64,000 bases of DNA from Lineus longissimus (taxonomy: Eukaryota > Nemertea > Pilidiophora > Heteronemertea > Lineidae): positions 18,214,039 through 18,278,038 of the forward strand of contig NC_088317.1 of NCBI RefSeq assembly GCF_910592395.1, read 5' to 3'. Below, one piece after another: positions 49,414 through 62,329 of the stretch (its first letter is position 1; each line of letters starts with the position of its first letter). Both the position numbers and the translations under genes were made by a program. The notes beneath the pieces are model-generated. The model was not told the DNA's origin and ran no database searches. It saw only the letters and a program-made list of their open reading frames with translations.

Positions 49414-50040
49414 AGGAATGCCAAGTAATCTACCAGAGGCAGAAGCGTCATCTTCGTGTTTGACTAACACGAAACCTCATAATGGAACAGAATAGGTTAG
49501 GTCAAGGCTGGACTGACAGTTGTCGACTGACTAGAGTGAGAGATGGCTAAGGAGCTAAAGTACTTCACAGTAGGAGTTGCCTGTTGAACATGTCGAACAG
49601 GCATATAACAATATTGAATTCTTATATAGTGCTTCTTCAGGCTTCCAGGTTTCCATGACTTGTTAGGAATGCCAAGCCATCTACTGGAGACAGAAGTGTC
49701 ATCTTGTTGTATGACCAACATGATACCTCATAAAGGAACAAAATAAGGTCGGTCAAGCCTTGAGTGAGAGTTGTCACTCAAAAGAAGTGAAGAAGCTAGA
49801 TTACTTAACGCTCAAATGAATCCATGGTTGCTTCCAGACAGGCAATGGCAGGAGGTCAATACTCCCTAGCTTTTTTGAGATAAAATACTCTTGGCTTGGA
49901 AAAGGCTGGTGAAAAGCACAAGTCAGTGTATATCATCTCTCAAAAGGGGCTGAGAAGCTGATTTACTTCACTCTCAAAGAAATCCATTGGTTACTTTTAG
50001 AAAAAAGGAGGTCAGTCCCGTGAACATGTCAAACTGATGT
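49414..50040. repeat. Degenerate tandem duplication, 251-base period
   Basis: AGGAATGCCAAG begins at 49414 and again at 49665, 251 bases apart. Both are followed by ATCTAC, RGMCAGAAG, GTCATCTT, then ACATGATACCTCATAAAGG-like text and a GGTCAAGSCT segment. Part of the unit (CTCAAARRR, GAAGCTRATTTACTT, AATCCATKGGTT) recurs a third time around 49905-50000. The units are diverged and interrupted, so the array is old. Confidence 0.65.
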
Positions 50041-50504
50041 GAACATGGTTCACCTGCTCCTGATCAAAGTGTTGCCCATAGCAGAAGGTACGTCCAAACT
50101 AAGGTGGGCCTTCGACAAGGTCACTAAGATTGAAAAATACACCACAGAAGAGTTACATTGGAAAAAGAAGGGCAAAAAAAATATCAAACGGTAACAGCGT
50201 TGAACAAGCATGGTATTAGATGGCCATAAAAAGTGATGATCTCAGACATTTGGTCAGAGAGGCTGAAGAGGCTGGCGTAGACGCTAGGGTAATGATGATG
50301 AGGTGTTGCTTTGAGGGATGGTGTGTTAACTGATTCGTTGATGGTATGAGAGTCATACATAAGGAGAAGGTGGGGGTGTAGTGGGGGTAGTCGAGACAAT
50401 CATGTTGGACGGGAAGCTGGACAGTTTGGGGAGAGAAAATAGCAAGAATGGGCTTTACTGGGATGAACTTAGCTGGAAAGGATTTAAAGGTAACAAATAT
50501 ACAG

Positions 50505-50536
50505 TGGACCCCTAGCAGACACCTCTCTTAATAAGT
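50505..50536 (+). mobile_element. pogo/Tc1-like terminal end, interrupted
   Basis: TA then CAGTGGACCCCTAGCAGACACCTC resembles pogo/Tigger-type ends. The sequence breaks off at AATAAG where a second, similar end begins, again after TA. This suggests one element inserted into another. The rest of this element was not found. Confidence 0.45.
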
Positions 50537-50660
50537 ACAGTGGAACCCCGGTCGGTGACCACCCCGCTATGACGACCAAGAATCGCCGGTCCCGAATGAA
50601 TTACCATTACAAGGCCCCCGGTAACACGACCACCCCGTTACCCAGACCACATTCATTATT
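50537..50660 (+). mobile_element. pogo-like element end, nested
   Basis: TA then CAGTGGAACCCCGGTCGG begins here. The subterminal sequence (GACCACCCCG, GACGACCAAG, ACGACCACCCCGTTACCC) has repeated GACCACC motifs, as is common near such ends. The minus-strand end at 9800-9827 matches its first 18 bases closely. No matching right end or transposase frame was found downstream, so it is probably truncated. Confidence 0.55.
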
Positions 50661-50669
50661 CAGCCCTGT

Positions 50670-53600
50670 CAGTGTTAGACATGCTGAATACCGACAGCAA
50701 AAAATCATGTGATTTACAATAAGTCAGGCAGAGTTTATCACCGGGCACATTCTAAAATGTGGAATGATTAGAATTGAAAAGAAGAATGCTGCCATGGTTT
50801 CTGTTAAGAAATTGATTATGGCAAATGTCATGCTACAGATGAAAAACTCCAAATATTTATTTCACTTTTTTTCCTGCTCCAAATGAAGAAGCATCACCAG
50901 CCCCAAAAATATTTTGGCTTTCAAAATTTTTCATAATTTTGATGCTGGAGTGAAAAGAACTTGCATGTTCCCCTCGTGTCTTTCATCACAAGAGACGAAA
51001 CACTCATAACATGCTAGTCTTTTCCGTGACAGAAAAATCCGACAAGCTCGATAAGCCAGCATGCGATTTCTTTCTCGCTGTGATTACTGCAACATCTTAT
51101 AGCAACAGGAAATCCCCGCAGTTATCCTCCGACGTTGACCACGAGAGGCAGGAAATTACTGAGTTATAAAAGAGGTTCTTACTAACTGGATAGAGTCGAC
51201 GACTTCCGAATCCGATGAGTGACCCTGCGGTGAATAATGGTGCGGGTTTTTTTCATGTCGGCAAAATGAAGCATCCGATTTGCGGAACCTCTGAGGAAAT
51301 CTATGTCCAAAATAATGGAGGATTATTTACCAGGGTCAAGGCTGTTTCACTTCCGAAATAACACACTGATGTAGATTCTGCAGCATCAGAATAATTTTTC
51401 GGTGACCCACATTCTTGAACCAAGTTTGTTAGAGTTCCCACAGGCCCTTGCAGGTAAAATTACTTGTTACAGCAAAATGTGATAAATCAAAATGATTTGA
51501 TATTCATGGCATTCTGCCGTGATGAAAAATGTTTGCAGCCACATGCAATGAATATTGCAAACTCGCAATTATTTCATCATGTGTGATCAGATCACATATG
51601 TCTCTGACAGAAATCACACGTATGCGACATGCTTCAAGAATTAACCACCCTAATGCCCCACACTGGTTGAGATGATCAGATTTTTATAACGAGACCGGAA
51701 CGCATGGCGGGGAAGAAGGATGTTGATAAATTGCAAACCAATTCTTTTTGATTAAGAGCAATTTAACTTGTCAGTGATTTAGAAGTGTAATCAGCATCAA
51801 ATGCACCATCACATTCAGTAACTGACAGTGTTTTTTTTGAAAATTGATAAATGTAATACAAACATTCGGAGAGGTGGAAACTTGGACTTGTTGGGTTTTC
51901 TGAGAAACATAAAATCTGATTCCCACCCCTGTATATTCAACATGTTCCAACATGGTTTTTTTAATGTTTGATGATACGTTTAAACACAGCAAGATGGATC
52001 TCTAAAGGCAATGTTGACCGTTTTCATCAGTATTTAATCGGGCTTGTAGCTTGAAGAGTAATTCTATCAACTTATGATCACAGACATTGAGCTGACATTC
52101 TTGGTGAAGGTTGCTCTGCATCACCGAAAGATTTCAGGTCTTTGCAACCCTTTCATTGTGACAGGCTCAACCTTTTTACATTTCTGAGATCTGCTCTTCA
52201 TATTCTATTTGTCGGCGTTTTTATTCGTCGAACAATACAAAACATACAGTCGAGTATGACATACATCGCATCCTGAAGGTATTAATATTTTTACATCCAA
52301 CTTTTCCTCCACCGACACTACGATAGCAACATCCTATTGAAAGAATCGGATTAATACAATAATATTCCCGACTTTCTAAAGTGTGGAAGTTGTTCGAATG
52401 TGATATACATACCTTTTTCCAATATACATGTGCATGGTATATTGTTCAACGTACATTCAAGGACATATCCTAACTGCTGTCACTAGGTTTTCCAGATACG
52501 GTGATCCCATGAAGGTAAACGAACCCCTTGAATCATGAATCAAATATAGGAAGTCCTACTTGCCCTTCAGAAGTGTGCCCTGCTAACGATACCGAGCAAA
52601 ACCAAGCGCAGGTGGTATAAAAGATTATCTGAGCTTTTGCTAGCAACCAAAGTAACCTCTCTTTCTCAGTGCACGAATGGGTAAGGTTACAACAATATAT
52701 TCGACGGTCTGAAAGCTCCACTTTTCAGTCACTTTCCTCAGAAGAAGACTTGTGCCTTTTTATACTTTTCTGTTTGCGATTCTGTCACCGATTTTAATGA
52801 CTTCTCTGAACAAGAGATCCAGATGTAAGCATGAAGCTTGCCATCATGCAAACAAACAAACAAACAGACTTGTCGCTTCCAGCATTTGGCATAATGAGAC
52901 ACGTCACCGAAGTCAGTTACTATTCAAGAACAAAGTTACACATCAATGACCCCAGTCAACAGGTAAGATAATTAGGAACCAAGCACATGCTTCTCACAGG
53001 AACCACTCAATCAGCGAGCCTGCTGCCATGCTGAACCGCCAAATCAGAGCCACAGCTTCTCATCTCATCAATATCATTTTTAACATCGAAAACAGACTGC
53101 TTGCAACCGCTCCTGTACTCTAGATGAGAGAAAAGATTAAACACACGGTGATCATCTTTAGCATGTTTAGGCACTGAGAAAATAGATGGCTGCCACCGCC
53201 GAAGTCATTTGCTATTCAAGAACACGTTGGCATAGGTCACGCAGGAAGGAACCTAACGCTGAGGCAGATGGTGGCACAGATTAATGCATTGTATCTCTGA
53301 CAATGATCACTTTTTGGAATGATGGAATAAGAGACTAGGGATGGATTTTGCCAGCTTGAGTAAGGTTACAACGAGTCTAAATCTTTATTGAGATATCATT
53401 GCAAAGTCAGTGTGGTGGCGTGTACAGTTGTATACCTCTCAGTGGATGAACATGGTGTGATTTTTGCGACATGACTGACACAGGCTTACTGAAGAAAACG
53501 CTGACGTCAAATTGTGAGAATATTTTGATGAAGAGTGAGAATTCTGATTGAGACATATTCATAAAAAAATCTCAATAGAATGACATTGAGAAGGCACTAA

Positions 53601-54025
53601 TTTTGATGGGGATAAGCGGAAATCCATTAGTGACCCGACACTAACTCGATTTAGCAGACAGTAAGCTCAATACTGTTCCTTCATTCCAGTATAATTCGGT
53701 GGAAAAGAATACATTTCCAATGATTTAAGAACATTTCTTATACAGCTGCCGCCGCATGAACTCTAAAATAGGAATTATTTTCAGTGCCATTAAAAACTCG
53801 CTGAAACAAAAGCAGGTGACGCAACGATTACTTGCACCGTCGTCCTGTCAACCTTTGACAATCACCTCGACGATGAAAAGAACAGCGCCACCATCATCGC
53901 CGCGAGCCAATCAAGTCTCACTCGGATCCGGTATTTGACACGAAATATCACAATCTGATTATCTTGGACTGATTGAAATAACAATACCTGTGTTGTTCTT
54001 CGAGTTCATTAAGATACAGTGATGA
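50670..54025. other. Non-coding stretch with small repeats
   Basis: No supported gene. CAAA repeats lie at 52849-52865. An imperfect direct repeat (CACCGAAGTCAGTTACTATT and its variant) occurs at 52905-52937 and 53194-53229, about 290 bases apart. Confidence 0.5.
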
Positions 54026-54030
54026 GACAG

Positions 54031-54298
54031 CTGATGGGGTTGCGGTGTCATAGTTGGCAATGGTATAGATAATAGTTGACTTAGCTTAACCCTTTCAGGG
54101 CTGGTGGGGTTGGCAGTGGTATAGATAATAGCAAGAATAAATAAAGTCTAGTCTTTACGCATCTTGATAATAAATGACTGAGCTTAACCACTTCAGGTCT
54201 GATGGGATCGTGGTGTCACAGTTGGTGATGGTATAGATAATAGATGAGTGAGCTCAACCACTTCAGGGCTGATAAGGTTGCAATGTCACAGTTAGGAT
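54031..54298. repeat. Minisatellite, about 70-base unit
   Basis: The unit carries CTGATGGGGTTGCGGTGTCA, GTTGG, GGTATAGATAATAG and AGCTTAACCACTTCAGG in that order. It recurs from 54031, 54100, 54198 and 54268. The second copy is shortened and followed by about 35 unrelated bases. The outer unit is partial. The pattern is that of an old minisatellite with an insertion. Confidence 0.75.
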
Positions 54299-54309
54299 AA
54301 ACTGCCGGT

Positions 54310-57300
54310 CAAACTACATGTACACACCCATAGTCATTTCTTATAAAAAGCAGCAAAGGAACTAATTCAGGTAAGATAATTTGATAGTGGTTAGTCAACC
54401 ACAGAACCATTACCATGCTGTTGATATCACTCCTGGTCTCCACATACATACATAACAAGTATGAGATATACTCCAAACCCATTGGGAGAGATATCCGAAG
54501 ACCAGTCAAGCGGCAGTCTCGGCTGATGACCTCCAAAATTAGTCTGGGAGCAAAAGTTTGTTGGCAATAATATGTTGTCATATTTCTCAGTATTAATCTA
54601 TTCGGCTTGCTGAATGTGAGTCTATTCTCAATTTATTATTGAGGAGAGTTTTGATTGGAAGTGTTACTGTTTGCACCTGGTGTATTTTTTCAATCTCGAT
54701 TTCATATCGACGAACAACGGCGCATATCGCGACTTGTAATGAACATAAGTGTGGATATGGTGGTGAAATTTGCAATTTTGATATCTCCGTAATGGAGAGA
54801 TGATGCTTACTGAATTGCATCTGGTTGTTAAGCGTGACTTTCACTGAGTGAAAATAGAGTAAGATATAACTGGATATGATCCAGATTACCCATTCTAAGA
54901 CCTTTTCTGAAGATCGCAATGGGTTATGGCCATGAGACAGACTCACCAACCCAATGTGACCAACATTCACTTCATCTCATCTAAGCTTCTCCAATAACAA
55001 GACACATCAAAAGCTTTACCATTTCCAAATACATTTCAGCTTGGAATGAGACACCAACCCAAAGCGATCGAAATGGTCATGGGAGGTACAACACGAATTC
55101 ATATTCACCACAGATCTCTATCACTAAAACTGTACACATCAAAAGCTTTTCAATTTTGTTACTGATATTGATCTTCTTAAGTTTGAATGACACTTTTGAC
55201 AATGGCGTCTGGAGACCTTGAGGGTTTGAAATGTTAGAATGTTTGTATCCTCTTAGTGGTATGATAGATAATCCTTTCAAACACGCCAAAGCAACCAGAG
55301 GAGCGACCACAGGACCTTATGGACATTGATTATGTTTCCGTCATCTGTGAACCTTTAGCTGACAAGTTAAGCTGTATTGGCAAGGGTATGTCTCCGATTT
55401 CAAAAATGTTTGGCTTATATCCCTAAACAAGAAGACCAAAAGGGCACTTATTATAATGTCCATTTAAGGAACAGTCAAAGGTAAAACCTGATGGGCAATA
55501 TTTTTAAAATACTGCCAGTTTCTATGGTTACCAAAAGGTCAGCGAATTATAGTTTTCCTGGTATACTGCAATAATAGAAGAGTAAGAACGAAGCAAGAAA
55601 GCAGTGCCCAGATTTTGTCCAAGTGCAATATACAGCACGTGCACGCCGCTCATTGCATATTACAGTAATAATTGTGGCTGGCAGATCGCATGAGCAACAA
55701 AAAACATAGGTTTGTGAGGTGCTAAAGCTTTCAAAACCACAAGAATTCACAATCAAACCGCATGGTCTCTCAAGACCACTTCTGGCGGCAATCTGTCTCT
55801 GACAAATTGTTATGGCCACTTTAACGGCAACAGCACAAAGCTAGAGAATACAAGAGTGATTCTGGTTTGACTGAACGATGCAGGCCACCACATCGTTTAA
55901 GCCATCTTAATATTGTTGTCAACAATGTTTGAACCTTTGTGAACGGCGATTACAATGATAACTTTCTCTCTAACCATGAGGTTCAAGAAGTTCAACTCAG
56001 AATTCAAACTTGGCTGACCCATCCTGAATCCTGAATCGGGCCAGGAGCTTTTTCAGAGACATGTTGACATGTCCCTCCTACATCAGAAGCTGTACAGAGC
56101 CTACTCTATGATCAGTTTCAATACCCCAGAACAACCAAGAGAGGTTGCATCCACACTTATTAAGTGGTTATTTAAAAAACTTTCATCCAGGTGTATATAA
56201 TTGCTGTCTCCAATACAATAGCAGTGTTTATTTGACAATGGAGCCAACAGGTGGCTTGAAGTATCAAACATCACACACTTCTGTTGTTGAATTAATTAGA
56301 ATGAAAGTGTTTGTGCGTGTGTTTGTTTGTTTGACAATTATCCTATTTGGCATGTTTAGCAGTCTGAGTACCTCTGAAGTTCTGATGGTCATTAAACGTG
56401 GACTAGGTCGCAATCAATGTAATAATGTGATTGTTGAAGCTAATGAATTAATGTATTGATGAATGAATGTAATGGTTTTTGTGACTGCTTGGTTTCAAAC
56501 AACCACCTTTTTGGTTTGGTGACAATGGCAAGCAACCCCTATTTCCTTCACCCAAAATCAGTTAAATGTAACCACTGTATTTTATTCTTTAGTTTGTTCA
56601 GCTCCTGATATCGAACTCTCAGCTTCCCTCTCTAACTCAATATAATTCCTATGCTAAGTCAACACCAGAAAAATCGTGCACACAAGAATAACTTTCAGTT
56701 CAAATTGTTCACTATTTGAAACATCTCTGGCATTTAAGATAGAGTGGAAATTTATAATGCAGATAATTTAATCCGATTTTGTCAATGGTGATGGGAGTAT
56801 AGATAGTGCACAAAGCAACTGTATCAAATTACGTTTTAAAAGGACATTTTGGAGCAATTTAGTCAAATCCTAGGGGCTAGGGAACTATAGGTTTCTTGGT
56901 TGGAAACGAATGGGATAAGTATATTAAGTGTGTTATCCGAGTCATGTGTTATCATGTTACAGAAAAAAAGTACTTGTATCTCATGATGTCCAAAGTCAGA
57001 ACGCCTAAGCCAAATTCAGTGTTCCTGGGTCTTGAATATCGACATGTGGCATGAGGAATGGCCACACCCTCTGCTAACTCTTGAGGTGGGAAGTGTGGCC
57101 CTGGTGATGCAGGGTATTAGAAATGCGAGGATATTAGAAGCTGTGCCAAATGTCATAGTTGGTCAAAAAAGAAGGGCAAACCTTCATCCAAGACAAGTCA
57201 AATATCAAAGCAGAACCAGACCTGTTCAAAATTACACCAGATGCGTGTACGATATTGCACCAGTGGACATAGTAATCAAATCCCCGTCAATCTGCGCACA

Positions 57301-60300
57301 ACAAACAAGTCACCTTTTTTTTAACTTCTGCCATGTTAGTCGAATCAATTTGCATCAGCAGCACATTGTGGACAGAAGAAATTGATCAATAAAATCAACA
57401 TCAGCTGTGGCCTGTACGACAGGGTTACGTAGTATAATGCATTTTGCCTACGCATTACATTGCATAACTGTGTGCCATTGTGCATGTTGGGGCGGGTATT
57501 GAGCCAATGAGTTCGGACCTGCCGGTAATAAATGTCCACTCTGAGCAGTCTACAACATTTTAGAACCAAAATTATATTTTGGGCATATTTTATAGAAGTT
57601 GTGGGCGATATCCATCTTGAGCATACTAAACTTCCAGCGGTATTGCTTCCGTTACCTACCCCCATATCAGACGCGTGGTGTTTGTAAAGCTAAGCAATGT
57701 CAATACATTGAGGGTAAAGATGATCTTGAGAGGCCTCCACGTTTTTTACGCAGCATATATCAACCATGGCTTTCATCCTTCCCAAACCTGTGTACAATAT
57801 CCGCTGCGTGAAGATCTAATTTTGAGGTGGGCCCTTAGATAGGGACATATTTCAGTCAAGCTTCTACTCACCTTTCTTTGAAGAAGGGTTCTTGCCATGC
57901 AACGTAAAGAATGTATCCATTTCAAATGAGTTGGCAAACACTGGCACTACAATATTGGTAAGATAATAAGTCTTCAGTGATATCTGTGAGATTGCTAATA
58001 ATACAGCGACGTGAAATTAGCCCACTGTCTGGTGTCTCTTTTGAAGGTGCTTTTGCTGGATACTCTCCACTTAAAAACTAATCAATTTAGGTCCTGTGCC
58101 ATGTATAAACACTCTATCCCTAAAGCGCTAAATAACGTCTCGGGTTTCACAGAATCACATCAATACCGTTCAGAATATTGCCCCCTATTTTTATATCAGA
58201 CATGCTAATTGAAGGCGTTCATTTCTCAGCTCAGTATGTTTATTTTAATGATGGATGTCCCGAGTAAGGTTACATTACCATCCACCACGGGTAGTACGCT
58301 CCTCAATCAAAGATGCTAATATGTAATTGATGCTCATCAGTCTCTTTATGCAGATACGGCGAGACATTCCTTGCACCTTTTCCGCTTTTGACGGGAGGCT
58401 ATAGGCTGAAGTCAGACAGGCCAGATTAAGTTTCAGGAATTTGCAGCTTTTCTATAGGTAAATGTCATATTCAAGTGCAGGTCTGCCCTTTGCGAAAGCG
58501 AAATGGAATCGCATGAAATGAAACTTTTTTTAGATATCGGCTTTGATATTTGACATACAATGTTATAGGTCAAAGTTGTATAAGTCGTTAATGAAATCCT
58601 TCGATACAGGCAGCAAAAGGTTATATTACGACAATTCTATGGCTGATAAAATGGAAGTAAAGGAAACCTTATATGTGCAATACCGGTTTCCATAAAGTGT
58701 TCAGTGTGGAAATCAAACCAACAAAAAATTGTATTAGTACAGATGTCAATACTTGGTATCAGCGGGACATTCTAATCAATTTCACTTGAACAAATCGTTG
58801 TCCATGTGCATTGGGCGCATCTCAAGTCCGACAATGCCATAATATTGGTTTGAAAAGGTAAACAACCTCCCTAGATCAGCAAATCATGCTTTTGCATTAG
58901 TCTTGCCCGGATTTCCACTGAAGGCCTTCCGCTATAACCCCCATGGATTCTTCCCGAATTGCCATCAATTTGGACAGGAAGTGATCGAAGAGTATGGGCG
59001 TCCAGGAACCACTGCAGGCAATACATTAATGATACTGTCAATACATATATCTTGATGATAATTGCCTGTCATTCACTCGCCTTACGTTGATTGACAGGTA
59101 TAATTGGTCAAGCGATGGATGGGATAAGGAGACCAATAATAGACGTCATTAACATTATGAGAAACTGATATACGTCCCCCAAATATGGGGGATCAATGTT
59201 CAGTTCGACTAAAGCAATATTGTTGGACAATGTTGTACAGTACTGTTCAAAGCTCAATGTGTGTACGTCCACATACATCGAGAAATCCGTCTATCGAATG
59301 GCACTGTTCGAAAGAAAGTCTGAAATTGGCATCAGACACTGTGTCACTTGAATGGCTTCCTCATGCGATGTGGAGGGCGACATTCTCCGACAGCGTAGGT
59401 TTCCTCTGGGGACTCCAGTCTCGTGCTTTCCTGTACACGGATAATTCAAAACACAGTGAGGTGAAGTCAATAAAAAGCCACTACACCATGCAACTGACAA
59501 ATTAGGATGATGCACACCAAATTCAAGTGACAACAATGTCGACACTTGAATTGGACTCGTTCTTTGTAGCCCCAGGGGAATTACCACTATAATCACAGAC
59601 CCTGAATGTAATCAGATAACATTGATATGAGTTACCTTCTTACCATGCTATGGGTAGCAGTGCATCGATCCGAGGTTTGGTGACTGTAACTTAGAGATGC
59701 ATGAAGCGTTGCGATTGTGATTCCAGCAACACTGTTGTAATAACTGGGTGACAGATGCAGTAGAAAGATAGGGGTGCGTGGCCATTCTTTATTAAGGTCT
59801 TGTACACGACGTGCAATGCACGTCACCTGCAGCAAAGGGTTAATGATCCAATTCATCGAAGACAATAAATCTTGCACTGACCAGCATCTCACTGAGTTAA
59901 ATGTTCAAGTCGTATTATACGATCGAACTAATTATTTTCCTCACTGCTTATGTCCGCAGGGAAAGGATATATATCATGTGTATATCGTGTATCGTATTAC
60001 AAATTAACGATCACTCAAACTTCAGTGGCGTTGAACGACCCTTTAGGGGTTTACAGTCATTGATTCTGTCCTCCGATCAGTCGACGGCAGATTGTGAACC
60101 CGGTGGGTCGTCTTGAGGGGATCTGGATTATTAATTCATGTTAACCGTCTTTGGTGAAAGAGCAATTGTCAAAAGCTTATGGACCCTTCTCCTGCTCAGA
60201 GTTAAACTTGAAAGCAAAGATTCAGCTAAAACTATGCTTAAGTTATTCAGAAAGGATACTGTGAAGCAAAAAAAGTAGATTTTGTGTATAGATGTCTGGC

Positions 60301-61325
60301 ACAACAAAAGATTTCTAACACCTGTGCTGTGTTAACGTGGTTTACTCAACCAGGCAACGCGTTGCTTCTAGTTATTTCATTGCGCATGCTGGTCATCGAG
60401 TTTCCCATGCTAAAGAGTTTGCTATAACAAAACACAGGCCATAATAATTTCAAAATAAAGGCAATTAAAGCGTCAAAGCCAACGCATTCTCTCTAATCCA
60501 AAGAGATCCAGTCAGTTTTCACTCCATAACCAGCGCATCCAAGTTTTAATTTCAATAATACCACCAATCTGAATATGATATTAGATCAATTTTCAAGAAC
60601 GCCCAAGGGAACATAACCTTCCAATAAACTGAATGTCGTTATGTCGTGATAATAGACCTTAATGAGGTCTTTAATTCATGCAGCAGCGTATTGATAAGTG
60701 AATTACAAAGGTTTTGATATCCAATTGAAAATAGTAAAGTAAAGGTTACAGATACTGCATAAGTGAAAGTGTGTTCCACTCCAGCTCTCAGTCAGGCAAA
60801 CAAAGGTTTGTCATGGACTATCCTAAAAAGACTGGTCATCTGCCTTTTCCTTTCTCGAACTATCACGGATATAACCATGACGACGATGTACGATAGACGC
60901 CATGATTATTTTATAAGCTCTCCACAGATGAGCTAAAAACCAAGGATAGTCCACCACTGAGAAATCTCACGGATCTTAACACAAACATGTTGGCATACCA
61001 CAAAGGCAGTGTTCTTTTTGTGTTCTGGTATCAATAAACCAGCAATGCTTCCGATGCAACTTGAACCTCTTTTATCCAGGAGTTAAATTGGAATGACCTG
61101 GTCACAATGTTTTCAGAATTAGAGCTAACGATTCTGATAATGCTTAATCGGTTCGCTTATGTGGTATAGGTAAAAAATTGGCCTGTGAGGCTTTCTTACA
61201 AAGCCAATCATCCAATCATCTCTCATCATTGTTGTTTACCTGTGAATTATTTCGAAATTTTCGGCTCTCACAGGTTCAGGGAGTTCATTTGAAAGGTTCA
61301 TTCACCACTCGTTATTTAGGAGCTG
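54310..61325. other. Non-coding stretch, no gene supported
   Basis: The longest stretch without a recognised feature. The minus frame at 54593-54970 (125 codons) is about the length chance allows. The plus frame at 56145-56459 ends in a hydrophobic stretch over low-complexity GTTTGTTT DNA. Overlapping frames at 57032-57665 and 59185-59596 occupy both strands and show no domain. Confidence 0.45.
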
Positions 61326-61333
61326 CTGTAATA

Positions 61334-61465
61334 TGTCGTCAAGTGGCTTGCGTCTCTCGGCTCGTGGTCAAGCGGTCCCTGGTTCAACCCACAATCGACA
61401 TGAGACTCCAGGCAGCTCTCTTCGTCTCATTTGCATTACCAATGCGTTGATTGAGCAGACCAGAC
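61334..61465 (+). repeat. tRNA-derived SINE, family with 32681
   Basis: The A-box TGTCGTCAAGTGG lies at 61334-61346 and the B-box GGTTCAACCC at 61381-61390. The intervening GCTTGCGTCTCTCGGCTCG and the GGTCCCTGGTTC run resemble the copy at 32681-32830. A short body follows, ending where the inverted-repeat element at 61466 starts. The copy is diverged. Confidence 0.5.
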
Positions 61466-61609
61466 CCAGGTTGTTCAAAACACGTTTTGTCGCTAACGCT
61501 GACGTTAACTTGGCTTGGTGCTGTCTCCTTTAGTACAATCCATTACACTTACTTTCCAGTTAACATCAGCGTTACTGAGAATACCTTTTTTGAAAAAGCA
61601 GGCCCTGGA
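61466..61609. mobile_element. Short MITE with inverted ends
   Basis: The left arm (CCAGGTTGTTCAAAA, then GCTAACGCTGACGTTAACTTGG) faces the right arm, whose complement reads CCAGGGCCTGCTTTTTCAAAA, then GTAACGCTGATGTTAACTGG. The element is about 144 bases with no open frame. The target duplication is unclear. Similar GACGTTAACTT phrases near 12720 may be a remnant of the same family, but that match is short. Confidence 0.6.
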
Positions 61610-62046
61610 TAAAAGTGTGTGGATGATAACCTCTACAGTTGTTGACGTCAGACTATAAACCCAACTCTATAAAGTGGTGACTGTACAACTGGATCAGTTC
61701 ATGGTTTTTTATGCCATCACTGACCTTTTGAAGTTGTACAGCAGTGAGCGTAATCTACTAGTTAAGGTATCAGACTCATTATCCGAAGGGCTTGCATCAC
61801 TGGGCAGATGTTAGCGCAACCAATTACACCCACATTTGACTGCTAAGATCACAGTGCAAAAAGATAGAGGAATATGTCCTAGCTTTTTTGCATCCAAATC
61901 TAATTGCGCATCACCTGATCTGCCCTGTACATTAGCCTAACAAGATATAGAGCAGCATCTTTTTATTTTTCCGCTGACATAATATTTTTTTAGAGGCTGT
62001 TATCAAGGAGAAGCATACACGACAAATTACAACCACATAAATGTAC

Positions 62047-62329
62047 GGTGACTGGGAAAGGACATCACTTTTTTTTTCATCATGAGAAAGGACATCACAT
62101 GATTTTTTGTTTAAACAAGAAAACAAGTTTTCAGGAAATATCTCGATCGATGGACTTATTGTCTCGAGCGATCAAGATAAATTACTCGATCACCCGAGAT
62201 AATATCTCAATCGCCAGAGTTATTTATCTCGATCACTCGATGAGATGATAAGTCCATCAATCGAAATATTTCCTGAACATTTTTTTTTCTTTAAACAAAA
62301 AAATCATGTGATATCCTTTCCCAGCCACC
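62047..62329. mobile_element. 283-base foldback (palindromic) element
   Basis: The ends are GGTGACTGGGAAAGGACATC on the left and the complement of GGTGGCTGGGAAAGGATATC on the right. The arms then share CATGATTTTTT, TGTTTAAA, TTCAGGAAATAT and TCGATNGATGGACTTAT almost to the centre at about 62202 (GAGATAATATCTC). The left arm repeats its own end (GAAAGGACATCAC at 62054 and 62089). The interior is rich in CGATC and GATCG motifs. No protein is encoded. A transcript through it would fold into a long hairpin. Confidence 0.8.

Noticed and set aside
54593-54970. 125-codon minus-strand gene.
   Set aside because: One or two frames of this length are expected by chance in the window; no domain or splice context seen.
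58895-59040. Open plus frame with protein-like text (FRYNPHGFFPNCHQFG).
   Set aside because: Short, no clear acceptor or donor, and no family recognised.
59240-59470. Minus-strand exon after a TACAG acceptor-like site.
   Set aside because: The pyrimidine tract is weak and the translation is not domain-like in any frame.
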